Position numbers and translations under genes: made by a program | Source: Lycorma delicatula | Taxonomy: Eukaryota > Arthropoda > Insecta > Hemiptera > Fulgoridae | Assembly: GCF_047948215.1 (NCBI RefSeq) | Contig: NC_134467.1 | Location: forward strand, 35,989,020 to 36,053,019 | DNA length: 64,000 nucleotides | Direction: 5' to 3' | The notes under the pieces: model-generated | What the model was told of the DNA's origin: nothing | What the model saw: the letters and a program-made list of their open reading frames with translations, nothing else | Databases searched by the model: none | Part shown: piece by piece, positions 21,240-32,762 of the stretch | Position numbering within the stretch: the stretch's first letter is position 1 | Layout of the letters: the number at the start of each line of letters is the position of its first letter

Positions 21240-22310
21240 CATTTTTTTTTCTTCAGTCATTTGACTGGTTTGATGCAGCTCTCCGAGATTCCCTATCTAG
21301 TTTTAATCGTTTCATTTCGGTATACCACCTACATCCTACATCCCTAACAATTTGTTTTACATACTCCAAACGTCGCCTGCCGACACAATTTTTTCCTTCT
21401 ACCTGTCCGCCGAATATCAAAGCGACTATTCCAGGTGGCCTATAATTCTGTCTCTTCTTTTAAATATAGTTTTCCAAATGCTTCTTTCTTCATTTATTTG
21501 CCCCAATACCTCTTCATTTATCACTTTATCAACCCGTCTGATTTTTAACATTCTCCTATAGCACCGCAATTCAAAAGCTTCTAATCTTTTCTTCTCAGAT
21601 ACTCCGATCGTCCAAGTTTCACTTCCATATAAAGCGACACTCCAAACATATACTTTCAAAAATCGTTTCCTGACATTTAAATTAATTTTTGATGTAAACA
21701 AATTATATTTCTTACTAAAGGCTCGTTTAGCTTGTGCTATTCGGTATTTTATATCGCTCCTGCTTCGTCCATCTTTAGTAATTCTACTTCCCAAATAACA
21801 AAATTCTCTCCTGCTATTTTCACATTCAGTGGTCCATCTTTGCTATTTCTACTACATTTCATTACTTTCGTTTTGTTCTTGTTTATTTTCGTGCGGTAGT
21901 TCTTGCGTAGCATTTCATCCATGCCGTTCATTGTTTCATCTAAATCCTTTTTACTCTCGGCTAGAATTACAATATCATCAGCAAATCGTAGCATATTTAT
22001 CTTTTCACCTTGTACTGTTACTCCGGATCTAAATTTTTCTTTAACATCATTAATGGCTAGTTCTATGTAAAGATTAAAATATAACGGGGATAGGGAACAT
22101 CCTTGTCGGACTCCCTTTCTTATTACATCTTATTTCTTCTGTTTTTCAATTATTACTGTTGCTTATTAGTTCCTGTACATGTTAGCAATTGTTCTTCTAT
22201 CTCTGTATTTGAACCCTAATTTTTTTAAAATGCTGAACATTTTATTCCAGTCTACGTTATCGAATGCCTTTTCTAGGTCTATAAATGCCAAGTCATATTA
22301 TCATATTATT
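21240..22310 (-). pseudogene. LINE reverse transcriptase fragment with FADD box
   Basis: Minus-strand motifs in order: a LEKAFDNVDW block (about 22280), RQGCSLSP (about 22110), MLRFADDIVILAESKKDLDE (about 21990), KNKTKVMKCSRNSKDGPL, and the YGSETWTIGVSEKKRLEAFE and CYRRMLKIRRVDKV region. FADD is the catalytic Asp pair of the reverse transcriptase. Several stops and frame shifts occur, including one near 22130. It is the longest of three copies of this family in the window. The poly-A tail is the T run at 21243-21251. Confidence 0.85.
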
Positions 22311-22379
22311 TCATTACTTTCGTTTTGTTCTTTTATACATATTACCATTATCATATATTGTATTTTAAATTAATTTTCT

Positions 22380-23290
22380 TTTAATGGCTTTAAAAATTTA
22401 ATTGTAGTTTTTCCTTGAGATGTTTAGATATTAAGTAAATTGCGGTAGATTCTCTATTTCTCTAATAATTCAGAAGTGGCCAGGAAAAATATTTTTATAA
22501 CAAATTTAGTAGATTTGTCTGGAAATAATCGTACATTTCTCGGAATATATCTAAAAAAAAAATGACTGGTCTGGTGAAAAACGTTGGTTTATTATTTTCT
22601 TGTAACGAGAATACAGGCGTTCTTTTCTTTTCACAAAATTTTACCGATGTATATATACATATATAATTTATTTCAAATGTAAATAGAATAGATATCGTCC
22701 AGCTATCAATGTATGAATTTTGAAGGAGTCTTTTTACTCTTTCTTAGCACAGTTCTAACGATTTTTCTTTAAAAAACCGTAAGCATGTGTATCCCTAGTA
22801 TATTATAAAAATTCATGACTAATTATACAAAACTGAATAATTGAAAAAATTCACATTTTTAAATTTAATTGATTAAACAAAACTTTTGTTGCGACAATTA
22901 TAGAAAATATTTATTATTCTGAATAACATAAACGGAATTACTACATCAATTTCTGTTATTTCAATTGAACTGCATAAAACAACAATGGAATGTACTGTTA
23001 AGGTTATGATATAGAAATAATAAAAATTAATGTAGATACCACAAACATTGGCGATTGTACAATCGAGGAAGCGGTATTAAATTTAAACATAATTTTAGAA
23101 ATGCTGGCAACCGTAAAATGACTACACTAAAAAACAAAATTATTGATTACTAATACATGAAAAAAGGATAATTTTTATAACACCTTATATTTTTTTATTT
23201 TTTACTTAGAATTTATAAAAGATCGCACTATATAAAAAAAAAAGGGTTCGTTGGTTTCGACAATAAATAAAAAAATTTGTAAATGCCAAT
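22380..23290. other. AT-rich gap, nothing recognised
   Basis: No TE termini, coding ORF or RNA gene was identified. Confidence 0.4.
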
Positions 23291-23291
23291 T

Positions 23292-23765
23292 TCTTATATA
23301 AAAGAGAATGTACTGACTGATTCACTGACTCATTATCAACATAACATCCAAAACTATTATAGGTAGAGACTTGAAATTTTCAGGGTACCTTCGTATCTTT
23401 AAGCAGGCGTGCACTAAGAAAGGATTTTGATTTTAAGGGGTTCAAATCGATAAAAAACTATATTTCGTGTTAACAGCGCTATCTGTTGGACGTAAAAGCA
23501 ACATACGCTATACTAAATACTTTACGATTCCATTGCAGTGTTTCCGATATGTGTGTCCGCTATAGACTGAAGAACTACTGAACCGATTTACACGCGGGAG
23601 AAAGGGAAAAATCGAAAAAGGTAAAAGGGATGAAAGGGAAATGAGAGAAAGGGAAACAGGAGAAAACGGGAAGGGAGAGTGAAGTGAGCCATGCATGACC
23701 CTCTGATCATTACGGGTAGCGCAAGTAACCATAGAGCACGGGCGAAGCCGCGATGCGGATGCTAG
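23292..23765 (+). mobile_element. Non-autonomous Helitron, 474 bp
   Basis: Starts TCTTATATAAAAGAGAATG and ends at CTAG (23762-23765), preceded by a GC-rich hairpin (CGGGCGAAGCCGCGATGCGG). The middle shares the block ATCTGTTGGACGTAAAAGCA and a polypurine tract with 13470-14218. Non-coding. Confidence 0.75.
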
Positions 23766-24019
23766 ATTTGGGATTGTAATATTTTTTTTTTTTATCTTTA
23801 CTGGAATTTTATATTTAACTATTTTAATTTATTCATAAAATAGATTGGTCTAACAAATATTGTTCTATTTTCTTGTCTTCCTTTATTTAAGTTTTGGGCA
23901 ACAATTCATTGTTTATTGTATATTCATTCAGTATTTTTCATAAAAATTTTTATTTACTGTTTTATCAGGATTTAATGAAAATCTAAATATAATATTGTTG
24001 TTATTTATATAAAAATTAA

Positions 24020-24095
24020 GTTTGATATTAAAAAAGCATTGCGAGTGAAGCTACATCTATAATGTCGGCGAAGTCGCGACGGGGTACGTTAGTAA
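24020..24095 (+). repeat. Helitron 3' end remnant
   Basis: GGCGAAGTCGCGACGGGG followed by a TTAG end resembles the hairpin and terminus of the neighbouring Helitron. No 5' end was found. Confidence 0.45.
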
Positions 24096-24410
24096 ATCAT
24101 AATTTAATTAGTAAATCTTGCAATATTATTATAAATAATAGATAATATTAAGGTCTCTTTCCTTTTAATTACTTTCCTGGCATCATAGTTCCAGAAACTA
24201 CGCTGCGAGAAGGGAAGTTTGGTAATCAATCAAAAAGTACAGATTTTCTTTTATTTCTTGACGATTCAGGACCCAAGGCCCCAAAAAAAAGAAAAAAAAG
24301 GTGGAGGTAATGTTCTTACGTATATATATATGTATGGATGTTCTCATATTGAAAGCTTAATAACCTTTGATTGGATTAACTGATTTTGATGAAACTTTGC
24401 ACAGAGAATC

Positions 24411-25290
24411 GTGTGTAGAATAACAGGTCTTCTTTTCAGATTGAAATCGTGCCTAACACAACTGTACTTTTTAATTCTACACAGCTATCTAGATCGTCGC
24501 TTCTTGCGTGTTAATTACAATCAAGAGATGTCTACGTTTTTCGATAACAATTCGGGGGTTCCTCAGAGCTCAGTTCTGAGGCCGGTTCTGTTCTAGATCT
24601 ACACTTCTGACCTGTCTACTCCAGCCAATGTCACGGTTGCGTTGTACGCGGTTAACACGGCATTGTTTCGGTTGATCCGACTACTACCTTTCAGAAATGG
24701 CAATCTGCAATGGATGCAATCAGCGTTTAGTTGTATACATAGAGGATAAAGGTTAATCCGGTGAAGTCCAGCCACGCGAGGTTCATGAAGAGAAGAGAAG
24801 ATTTCCCTGCGGTTCAGTTAAACGGTGTCATGGTATCTCAAGTCATTATCGTACAGTACCTAGGATTTTACCTTTATCGTGGAACGATCACGTTAAAGAG
24901 AAGAGGAAGTTGTTCGAAATTAAGCTTAAGAAGATATACCGAATTTTGGGTAAGAAATAACAACTTTCTTTGTCCAAAAATATTCTGCTTTACAAGACTT
25001 TCTTAAAGCCAATATGGATGTACGGAATTGAACTCTGTAGAACGATCAGTTACAATAACGTGGAGGTCATTCAACAGTTTCAGAACAAACGTCTACGGAA
25101 TATTCTCATAATTTTTTTCTTTTATTTTCTTTGTTTTGTTTTTTTCTTTTTAGTGTTGATTTTTCCGTTATTCTTCTGGATTTTTTGTGGTTTTAATTAT
25201 TCTTTCTCATTTTTTTTTTCGTTTATTCTGCTATTAGGACCCTCTCCTTTTACATTCCTTCTTTCTCCTATATATATTATTATTTAGAAC
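24411..25290 (+). pseudogene. Jockey/R1-type LINE fragment
   Basis: Frame pieces: DRRFLRVNYNQEMSTFFDNN, then GVPQSSVLRPVLF (RT motif GVPQGSVLGPLL, altered), a damaged ADDTALF region near 24645, and LKPIWMYGIELCRTISYNNV with QQFQNKRLRNI. Stops and shifts separate the pieces. The hydrophobic ORF at 25100-25287 comes from a T-rich tail and is not a membrane protein. Confidence 0.75.
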
Positions 25291-25299
25291 ACGATTTTA

Positions 25300-26137
25300 T
25301 AGTTTTTGATATTTTATTGAAAAAATATAGAAAAATTCTTTAAACATGAAATTGTACATTGCGTCCAACATAAATTTAACAGATGTAATAATCTATGAGG
25401 AGTTTTCTGTTTTGTAACTCTCGGATGGATTTTATGTACTATTTATGAATTTTTGTTGGGTTTTCTTCAAATTCTCTAAATTTAAATCCACTCAAAAACA
25501 ATACCACATTTCTACTAGATCCCAACGAGTTTATTGTAAAGCAGAACAATTCTTATTTCATATATTCGTGTCATCCATAACAACCGATTTCAATAACGGC
25601 TTTACAGCGCAAATTATTATACGGCCCTTAACTTCACAATGAAACATACGATATTAACAAAAAGCAGACTTTCATATAACCAATTTGTTGTTAGGTCATC
25701 CAAAAACAGATATGTCGTACGGGGAACAGTAACTTAAAAAGTAATTTTAAAAATTACGTATTCTACACATATTTAACATATTCTATTCACCTAAATAATA
25801 AAAATTAATCCAAACAATGAAACATTATTCTTTTCCTACAAATAGGAAATACCAGATTACTAGCTTAACTGTAAGTAATCTGTACATCCCATACCGGTAA
25901 AAATATAATGATGTAAACGATTTTACATCATAATTTTATAAAAATCGACGAGAGAAAAAGAAAACGTTGCGGGTTATAAAACAAAAAAGACATCAATCTA
26001 TGTTTCAAAAGCAATCCGCAATACTTGAAAAACTCTCCATTGATCTTATCAGAAAAACAAATTTTACATTAGTTTTTTGTTATGAGAAAGCGGGCATCAA
26101 CAGTTATGGATATTAGCTCATTGGGAATTTGGTAGCG
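25300..26137. other. Gap before exon 4, nothing recognised
   Basis: Short ORFs only; no first exon or promoter could be identified. Confidence 0.4.
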
Positions 26138-26224
26138 TATAAAAAGATGGCAAACCCCACCAGGATTCAAACCGGGGACCTCCGCATAAAATACTACCTA
26201 ATCAGCCACGAAGGTCGGCACTAA
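26138..26224 (-). mobile_element. SINE B head fragment
   Basis: The minus strand shows a decayed B box (GGTTTGAATCC) and the GGAGGTCCCC block of SINE B. It lies 130 bases before the acceptor of exon 4, inside the presumed intron. Confidence 0.6.
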
Positions 26225-26357
26225 TTAAATATTATAATTTAAATAATAAATTAAATTATTAAAATAAATGTAGAAGAAAATTAAAAATATTATATGTATA
26301 CAACAGTAAATAAAATATCTCAACATAAAATTAAAATTAAAAATCTTTGGATTTCAG

Positions 26358-29300
26358 GACGAATCTATTATGAATATGAAGATTATAAATAAAAAAAAGA
26401 TGATGGATATTTTAACAATTAAAAAAGAGAAAGAAATCGGTGAAAATATGAAAACTTCAATAATACGTGATTATAAAATAAATAATATTGGTTTAAAATA
26501 TGGAGATAATAAAATAATAAGTAATATTGATCAGGTTAAAGAATATATAAAATTACTTTTATTACTATATAAAAAAAATAAAAACAAAAAAAATATAAAC
26601 GAAAGCAACTTCAATAATTTATTAAAGGAAAACGATATAGAAAATGACGATATAAAGTCTTTATTTAAAATTTATTTAAAACAAATAAGACATAACAGAC
26701 GTGTTTTACATTTGAAAAAAAAATTATATAAGAAATCTATACCAAAAGGGTTAATAAAAAGACCTAAAAGAAATATAAAACTATTTAAATCAGATAAAAT
26801 AAAAGAAAAATTTAAAAAATTTAAAGATAAAATGAACAAAAATAAAAATTTTAATTTGAAAAATTTTCGAACAAATAATATAAAAATAAAAAATATTTTA
26901 AAAAATAAATTCAATAAAATTTCAAAAAATCATAAAATGGAGGAAATAACAGAATATAAATATATTGACAGTTTAGAAAAAAAAATGAATATAAATAATA
27001 AAAAAATTAAAAATAATAAATCATTATCTAAAAAACAAATAACGTTAAAATTAACTACAAAAAATTTCAAAAATAATAATAATAAATCAAAAAATAATAA
27101 AAAAATATATAAAAATAAAAAGTATTTAAAAAATATAGATAAATTTTTAAAACATGAAAAAATTATTATAAATAAAGATATTAAAAATAAATTTATAAAT
27201 AAAATCTATAAAAATAATAAAATAAAAAATACAAATAAATATTTTAATAAAAAACCTACAATTAAAAATTTTATAAATAAATTTTTTTTTACAAAAAAAT
27301 TATATACTAATAAACATAATACAAACAAAAACGGTTATAAAATAAATAATTTTAATAAATTTCAATACAGCAATAATTCTATTGAACAAATGACATTAAA
27401 ATTAATTACAAAAAATTTCAAAAAAAATAATAATAATTCAAAAAATAATAAAGAAATATATAAAAATAAAAAATATTTAAAAGATATAAATAAATTTTTA
27501 AAACATGAAAAAATTATTATAAATAAAGATATTAAAAATAAATTTATAAATAAAATCTATAAAAATAATAAAATAAAAAAAACAAATAAATATTTTAATA
27601 ATACAATTAAAAATTTTATAAATAAATTTTTTTTTACAAAAATATTATATACTAATAAACATAATACAAACAAAAACGGTTATAAAATAAATAATTTTAA
27701 TAAATTTCAATACAACAATAATTCTATTGAACAAATAACGTTAAAATTAATTACAAAAAATTTCAAAAAAAATAATAATAATACAAAAAATAATAAAGAA
27801 ATATATAAAAATAAAAAATATTTAAAAAATATAAATAAATTTTTAAAACATGAAAATTTTATTATAAATAAAGATATTAAAAATAAATTTATAAATAAAA
27901 TCTATAAAAATAATAAAATAAAAAAAACAAATAAATATTTTAATAATACAATTAAAAATTTTATAAATAAATTTTTTTTTACAAAAATATTATATACTAA
28001 TAAACATAATACAAACAAAAACGGTTATAAAATAAATAATTTTAATAAATTTCAATACAACAATAATTCTATTGAACAAATAACGTTAAAATTAATTACA
28101 AAAAATTTCAAAAAAAATAATAATAATACAAAAAATAATAAAGAAATATATAAAAATAAAAAATATTTAAAAAATATAAATAAATTTTTAAAACATGAAA
28201 ATTTTATTATAAATAAAGATATTAAAAATAAATTTATAAATAAAATCTATAAAAATAATAAAATAAAAAAAACAAATAAATATTTTAATAATACAATTAA
28301 AAATTTTATAAATAAATTTTTTTTTACAAAAATATTATATACTAATCAATATAATACAAACAAAAACGGTTATAAAATAAAATTTTTTAATCTACAAAAA
28401 AATATTTTATATAATAATAAAACAAAAATAAATTTTCCATTTATAAATAATAATTTAAAAATTAATAAAACTTATAAAATAAATAATTTTATTAAATTTC
28501 AATATAATAATAATTATACTAGTAATAATAAAAACGATTATAATAAAACAATTACAATCGATGAAAGTTTTAATTTATTTCGTTTTGAAATATTAAAAGC
28601 ATTAGGTGTAATTAAAAAAAATGAAAATATAACCAATATTAATTGGAATGATACAAATTTACAAAAAAAATTTAATATACATTATAAAAACTATTTAAAT
28701 TACGAAAAACAAAACGAAAAAGAAAAATTATTATTAAAAAATAAGAAGAATAAAAAATTTAAAATAGGAGATATAAAAGAGGAATATATTGTTATAACAC
28801 CCAGTACAATTTCAGATCATGATGATAGTTGGCCATATGCCGATGCAATCGATCGTGGTGACGCGGCGCAAAGTTATTCATATACATTGAAATGTTTACA
28901 TATAACACCGCATTCGTTTGTTAATTCAGAACAAAGAAAACGACAAGATTTGTATTATGATATTAGCTATATAAGTAGCGCTTTAAACGAAATATTAGAT
29001 TATTACAAAGATTATTATGATAAATTGCATCTAAAAAACTGGACGATCGGACAAAATATATCTAGTGATTATAGATTTGATCTTAAAAGTAAAGGAGTAT
29101 TTGAAGATCCAGATAAAATATATAAAAGATTACATAATATAACTGATTTTAACGATACAGAAGAATTAGAAAAAAGTATAAGAGTGATACATGCTGATGA
29201 AGATACCACAGTTTTTGCACATAAATCATCTGAAGGAGCGAAAAAATTTCATATCTTTCATACACCTGTCTATAGTAAACCTGAGGACGAACTCGAGGAA

Positions 29301-29360
29301 GATCTTTATCAAAGATACTACGATTACTATAATAATAAAGATTTAACAGAGTATTCATAG
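26358..29360 (+). CDS. 1000-codon terminal exon with internal repeats (array member 4)
   Basis: The acceptor GGATTTCAG ends at 26357. The frame is open in phase 0 for 1000 codons to TAG, with AATAAA at 29420-29425. There are three zones. Residues 1-220 are Lys/Asn/Ile-rich. Residues about 225-675 hold four tandem units of 115-117 residues (27030, 27381, 27726, 28071), each with LKLITKNFKKNNNN, IINKDIKNKFINKIYKNNKI and FINKFFFTKILYTN blocks. Residues about 800-1000 change character: mixed or acidic, Tyr/Asp/Glu-rich (PSTISDHDDSWPYADAID; PEDELEEDLYQRYYDYY), with ordinary codon variety. A 1000-codon frame in DNA this AT-rich is not expected by chance. Function is unknown: perhaps a structural or secreted repeat protein. 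The initiator must lie in an unseen upstream exon, or is the ATG at 26370. Confidence 0.78.
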   Translation, partial: DESIMNMKIINKKKMMDILTIKKEKEIGENMKTSIIRDYKINNIGLKYGDNKIISNIDQVKEYIKLLLLLYKKNKNKKNINESNFNNLLKENDIENDDIKSLFKIYLKQIRHNRRVLHLKKKLYKKSIPKGLIKRPKRNIKLFKSDKIKEKFKKFKDKMNKNKNFNLKNFRTNNIKIKNILKNKFNKISKNHKMEEITEYKYIDSLEKKMNINNKKIKNNKSLSKKQITLKLTTKNFKNNNNKSKNNKKIYKNKKYLKNIDKFLKHEKIIINKDIKNKFINKIYKNNKIKNTNKYFNKKPTIKNFINKFFFTKKLYTNKHNTNKNGYKINNFNKFQYSNNSIEQMTLKLITKNFKKNNNNSKNNKEIYKNKKYLKDINKFLKHEKIIINKDIKNKFINKIYKNNKIKKTNKYFNNTIKNFINKFFFTKILYTNKHNTNKNGYKINNFNKFQYNNNSIEQITLKLITKNFKKNNNNTKNNKEIYKNKKYLKNINKFLKHENFIINKDIKNKFINKIYKNNKIKKTNKYFNNTIKNFINKFFFTKILYTNKHNTNKNGYKINNFNKFQYNNNSIEQITLKLITKNFKKNNNNTKNNKEIYKNKKYLKNINKFLKHENFIINKDIKNKFINKIYKNNKIKKTNKYFNNTIKNFINKFFFTKILYTNQYNTNKNGYKIKFFNLQKNILYNNKTKINFPFINNNLKINKTYKINNFIKFQYNNNYTSNNKNDYNKTITIDESFNLFRFEILKALGVIKKNENITNINWNDTNLQKKFNIHYKNYLNYEKQNEKEKLLLKNKKNKKFKIGDIKEEYIVITPSTISDHDDSWPYADAIDRGDAAQSYSYTLKCLHITPHSFVNSEQRKRQDLYYDISYISSALNEILDYYKDYYDKLHLKNWTIGQNISSDYRFDLKSKGVFEDPDKIYKRLHNITDFNDTEELEKSIRVIHADEDTTVFAHKSSEGAKKFHIFHTPVYSKPEDELEEDLYQRYYDYYNNKDLTEYS
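27030..28385 (+). repeat. Four coding tandem repeats, 345 bp
   Basis: The unit starts at 27381, 27726 and 28071 are exactly 345 bases apart. The first unit (27030) is 351 bases because of a small in-frame insert, and the last is cut short near 28385. Units 3 and 4 are nearly identical at the base level, which points to recent duplication or gene conversion. The period is a multiple of three, so the frame is kept. Confidence 0.9.
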
Positions 29361-29704
29361 TTAAATTTACTTTTATAAACTCTTTTATATATATATATAT
29401 AACAAATACATAAATATTTAATAAAATATATTATTATTTTGTTATAAATAATATTACCAATAATTAAATCTAATTGTTATAAAAGGAAAAAAATAATAAA
29501 CGGTAAGGTAAACAAGTGTGTGATGTACTACTATTATTAATACTATTCTAATCATAAATATATAGCAATTATAGTAATTGACTTAATTATTTTTAATAGA
29601 AGAAAAAACAACAACAAATATATTACCAATAAAATATAACTAAAACAAATATATACGCTAATAAAACAACTTAGAACATTATTTCAAACTTTAACAGCTT
29701 GAAG
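29361..29704. other. 3' flank of exon 4, AT-rich
   Basis: Contains the AATAAA at 29420 and a short (TA)n at about 29380. Nothing else was recognised. Confidence 0.4.
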
Positions 29705-30300
29705 TTGACTTTTTTTTTGTCTTCCGTCATTTGACTGGTTTGATACAGCTCTCCAAGATTCCCTATCTAGTGCTAGTCGTTTCATTTCAGTATACCCTCT
29801 ACATCCAACATCCCTAACAATTTGTTTTAAATATTCCAAACGTGGCCTGTCTACACAATTTTTTCCTTCTACCTGTCCTTCCAATATTAAAGCGACTATT
29901 CCAGGATGCCTTAATATGTGGCCTATAAGTCTGTCTCTTCTTTAAACTATATTTTTCCAAATGCTTCTTTCTTCATCTATTTGTCGCAATACCTCTTCAT
30001 TTGTCACTTTATCCACCCATCTGATTTTTAACATTCTCCTATAGCACCGAAATTCAAAAGCTTCTAATCTTTTCTTCTCAGATCCTCCGATTGTCCAAGT
30101 TTCACTTCCATATAAAGCGACACTCCAAACATATATTTTCAAAAATCGTTTCCTGAGATTTAAATTAATTTTTGATGTAAAAAAATTATATTTCTTACTG
30201 AAGGTTCTTTTAGCTTGTGCTATTCGGCATTTTATATCGTTCCTGGTTCGTCCATCTTTAGTAATTCTACTTCACAAATAACAAAATTCTTCTACCTCCA
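29705..30300 (-). pseudogene. 5'-truncated LINE, RT ORF C-terminus
   Basis: The same family as 19185 and 21240. The minus strand reads VALYGSETWTIGGSEKKRLE, CYRRMLKIRWVDKVTNEEVL and GQVEGKNCVDRPRLEYLKQI. The frame breaks near 29943. The poly-A tail corresponds to the T run at 29711-29719. The 5' end abuts the poly-A plus GCTAGTCATATTG block that starts the neighbouring repeat. Confidence 0.82.
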
Positions 30301-30305
30301 TAAAA

Positions 30306-30705
30306 AAAAAGCTAGTCATATTGATAAAAGGAAATTAGCTTTGGGACACCGGCTTCTTTGTTTAGTTCTATACGTGTTAGTGTAAGGTTGCGTTAGTTGT
30401 CAGTCCAGCTGCTGCTATTGGCTCAGAGGGACCACGTGATGCGCCGGCCGGATGCGCGCTGATTCTCTCCTGCTAAGTAAAGAATCCATTTTTTACTGCT
30501 AAATATTCACTAATATCTCTTTAATTTATTAATAAATTTAATAGATAATAATTATAATTAAATAAAAATAATCTACGCATAGAAATTAAATTAATTGACA
30601 AGGGACTGCTTCTAGAGGAAGAAAATCGATGTGCGCAGCCGAGCGGTGCACCATCATTGGTCTGCTCTACGCCAATAGCAGCTAAAATAAAAATGTGAAC
30701 ACCGA
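30306..30705. repeat. MITE-like repeat, second copy
   Basis: Collinear with 41-430: GGACACC, TCTTTGTTTAGTTCTATACG, the CAGCTGCTGCTATTGGC arm (30408) and the inverted arm ending TACGCCAATAGCAGCT (30685). It appears inserted into a DDE transposon whose HTH region resumes at about 30706. Confidence 0.65.
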
Positions 30706-31045
30706 TCTCTCTAAATTTTGCGACTAACCTTAATACTGATGTTTTGTTAGGAGCCGGTTTATCTGGGTACTTATGGCGAAACAAATCTTGCACTGCAACC
30801 GCTGATTTCGTACTGAAGTACGACTCGACAATGAAAACACGTTGATCTAGCGAAAACACCATCTTGTCTCTAGCAATACACTGAACGTTATGATTGCATT
30901 GTTGTTACTATCGGTAGTGTTCTACTGCGTCGCCGCAATGTTCAGATGTTGGACGAGTCCATTTCAGTAAGGGAGTTAGCTTGACTTTTGAAATTTCATG
31001 GATGAGCGATTGATGGGTTCCGTTTTATATGGGACACCCTATAGA
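30706..31045 (-). pseudogene. N-terminal DUF4817-like HTH of a DDE transposase
   Basis: Minus strand from 30862: MVFSLDQRVFIVESYFSTKS, DLFRHKYPDKPAPNKTSVLR and LVAKFREIGVH. This is the DNA-binding N-terminus of insect IS630-type transposases. The rest of the gene is lost at the MITE junction. An end-like GGGACACCCTATAG at about 31031 may be the terminal repeat. Confidence 0.75.
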
Positions 31046-31374
31046 AGTAATCTGACCAAGTTTTATCAATATCGGTCCAGTAGTTCTGGATATATAAGGT
31101 GATTTATAGGCCACCACACAGGTACATAAGAACATTAACATCTGGAAAATTTCTATTCTCCCTTTAATAAAACACATATACATAAGACAACAGATCATTC
31201 TTATAAATGCAATTTAAAAGATTCACTTCATAAAAAGTACAAAAATAACTTTTTAAAATAAAAATTTTAAATTTTATCATGAATTTGAAATTTTAATATT
31301 TCCAAAAATTTATATTTTTAAAATTAACATCATTGCTGAAAAAGAGGAAATTTTGTTAAACTCTTTTGTTAAAA

Positions 31375-31600
31375 GTTGTTCTACATTTGGATCGGAAGTA
31401 TGGACTTTCCCTCTTAAACTTAAAAGATAAATTCCCGCTATGGAGATTAATTTTTTAGGAAAGTTGCCTTGGAGTAAAAAAATTACGATATCGTAAAGAA
31501 ATCAGACAGAAAATGATTTTTTAGTGGATGAAGAGGAAGAAAGATTACTGATTCAGTACGGTCATCCTTACACTACGGATTAGAGTAGGATACCTATTTT
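31375..31600 (+). pseudogene. LINE C-terminal fragment
   Basis: The plus strand reads TFGSEVWTFPLKLKR, then AMEINFLGKLPWSKKIT and DFLVDEEEERLLIQYGHPY, with stops between. This is the YGSE-W-T block and following region of non-LTR RT proteins, a different family from the 19.2 kb copy. Confidence 0.6.
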
Positions 31601-31604
31601 TTTA

Positions 31605-32310
31605 TTTTCCATATGGGAAGGAAAAAGCTCTGCCAGTCGCCGCCAGGACCGCTCTGATGGCAATTGCGGTGGTCTCACCCGCTAAAAAGCTTCCCCTCTA
31701 GTCAGGCAGAGGACAGACTTAATCCACATGTTATGTACACAGCCTCTGCGCTATCACCAGGGCGCTCTTGTCACGGAATTAGAATAATCACAGCGAAATC
31801 CCCAGGGGATTATCGGTGAACGACGTTCCGAAGAGCCCTCACCGCCCACAGCCGTCCGGCATCGGTCGCTCCGCCTTAGGTCAACTGCAGTTTTCTAGCC
31901 TATCTGCCCCTTTCCGCTACTGCCTTGTTTCGAATTATAGCTGACACCGCAATCGTTACTCTCGTCCATTCATCTCTGTCACCCAACATCACACTTATGA
32001 TATTATTCACATTTACTGCACCGTGGCTCACCATGGCGGTCCTTAAGTCTCTCCACTTCATGCAAAAAAACATTACATGTTCTGCCGTATCTTGCTTCCC
32101 ACAATCATAGCAGCATCTTGTGGTACCCTACTCATACGGTACAGGTAATCTTGAAAGTATCCGTGCTCTGATAGAAACTGGGTGAACTCATGAGTCTCCA
32201 CCGCATTCCATCTGTCGTTCCAAGCTCTGAACATCTCGTCGATAGCCACTTTCCTCTCACTCCCCGAAGCAAAACGAAAGAATAGAATACCTCAAAAAAC
32301 TTCTCCTCTT
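31605..32310 (-). pseudogene. R1-like LINE 3' end
   Basis: The minus strand (about 32125-31940) reads CWDCGKQDTAEHVMFFCMKW, then DLRTAMVSHGAVNVNNIISV and LGDRDEWTRVTIAVSAIIR. The C..C...H...C knuckle followed by W is the C-terminal signature of R1-type elements. The GC-richer tail to 31605 is its 3' region. Truncated. Confidence 0.72.
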
Positions 32311-32696
32311 AGAATGAGAAAGAAGGGTCAGTCAAAAAGGGCTGGATTAGTACGGTTTTGATCGCTATGAGAAAACGAGGACTGCAAAATAAAGGTATTT
32401 ACAATAGGCTGTTAGTTTTTTGAGTTACGATAAACGACCTTAAGATATACTATAAACCACTATAAAAAAGAGGAAAAGAATATTATTGCCAGCCGTCACG
32501 AAGAAAAATGTAGCATATAATTTTTATTTTATTATAGTTAAATCATAGTTGTACACAGATTATATTTTCTGTGTTTATTTATATTTAAAATTTGTTTTTA
32601 TTTAATTACAATTACCATAAATTTTTAAGATTTAAGATTTTCTACAATGATCCTAAATTTGTTTTATGAATGAGCGGGCGTCAATAGCTATATCAT
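32311..32696. other. Gap, nothing recognised
   Basis: AT-rich; no supported element. Confidence 0.35.
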
Positions 32697-32762
32697 TGAA
32701 AAAATGCCATGCCAAACCGGGATTCGAACCCGGGACCTCCTACTCAATCGCGAGGTTCATCA
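32697..32762 (-). mobile_element. SINE B head fragment
   Basis: The inverse of the GGTTCGAATCCCGGTTTGGC region, with an intact B box. It is truncated past the anticodon-like region. Confidence 0.65.

Noticed and set aside
24970..25287. Membrane protein suggested by a very hydrophobic ORF
   Set aside because: It starts in LINE coding remnants and continues into a T-rich tail; the Phe/Leu run is composition.
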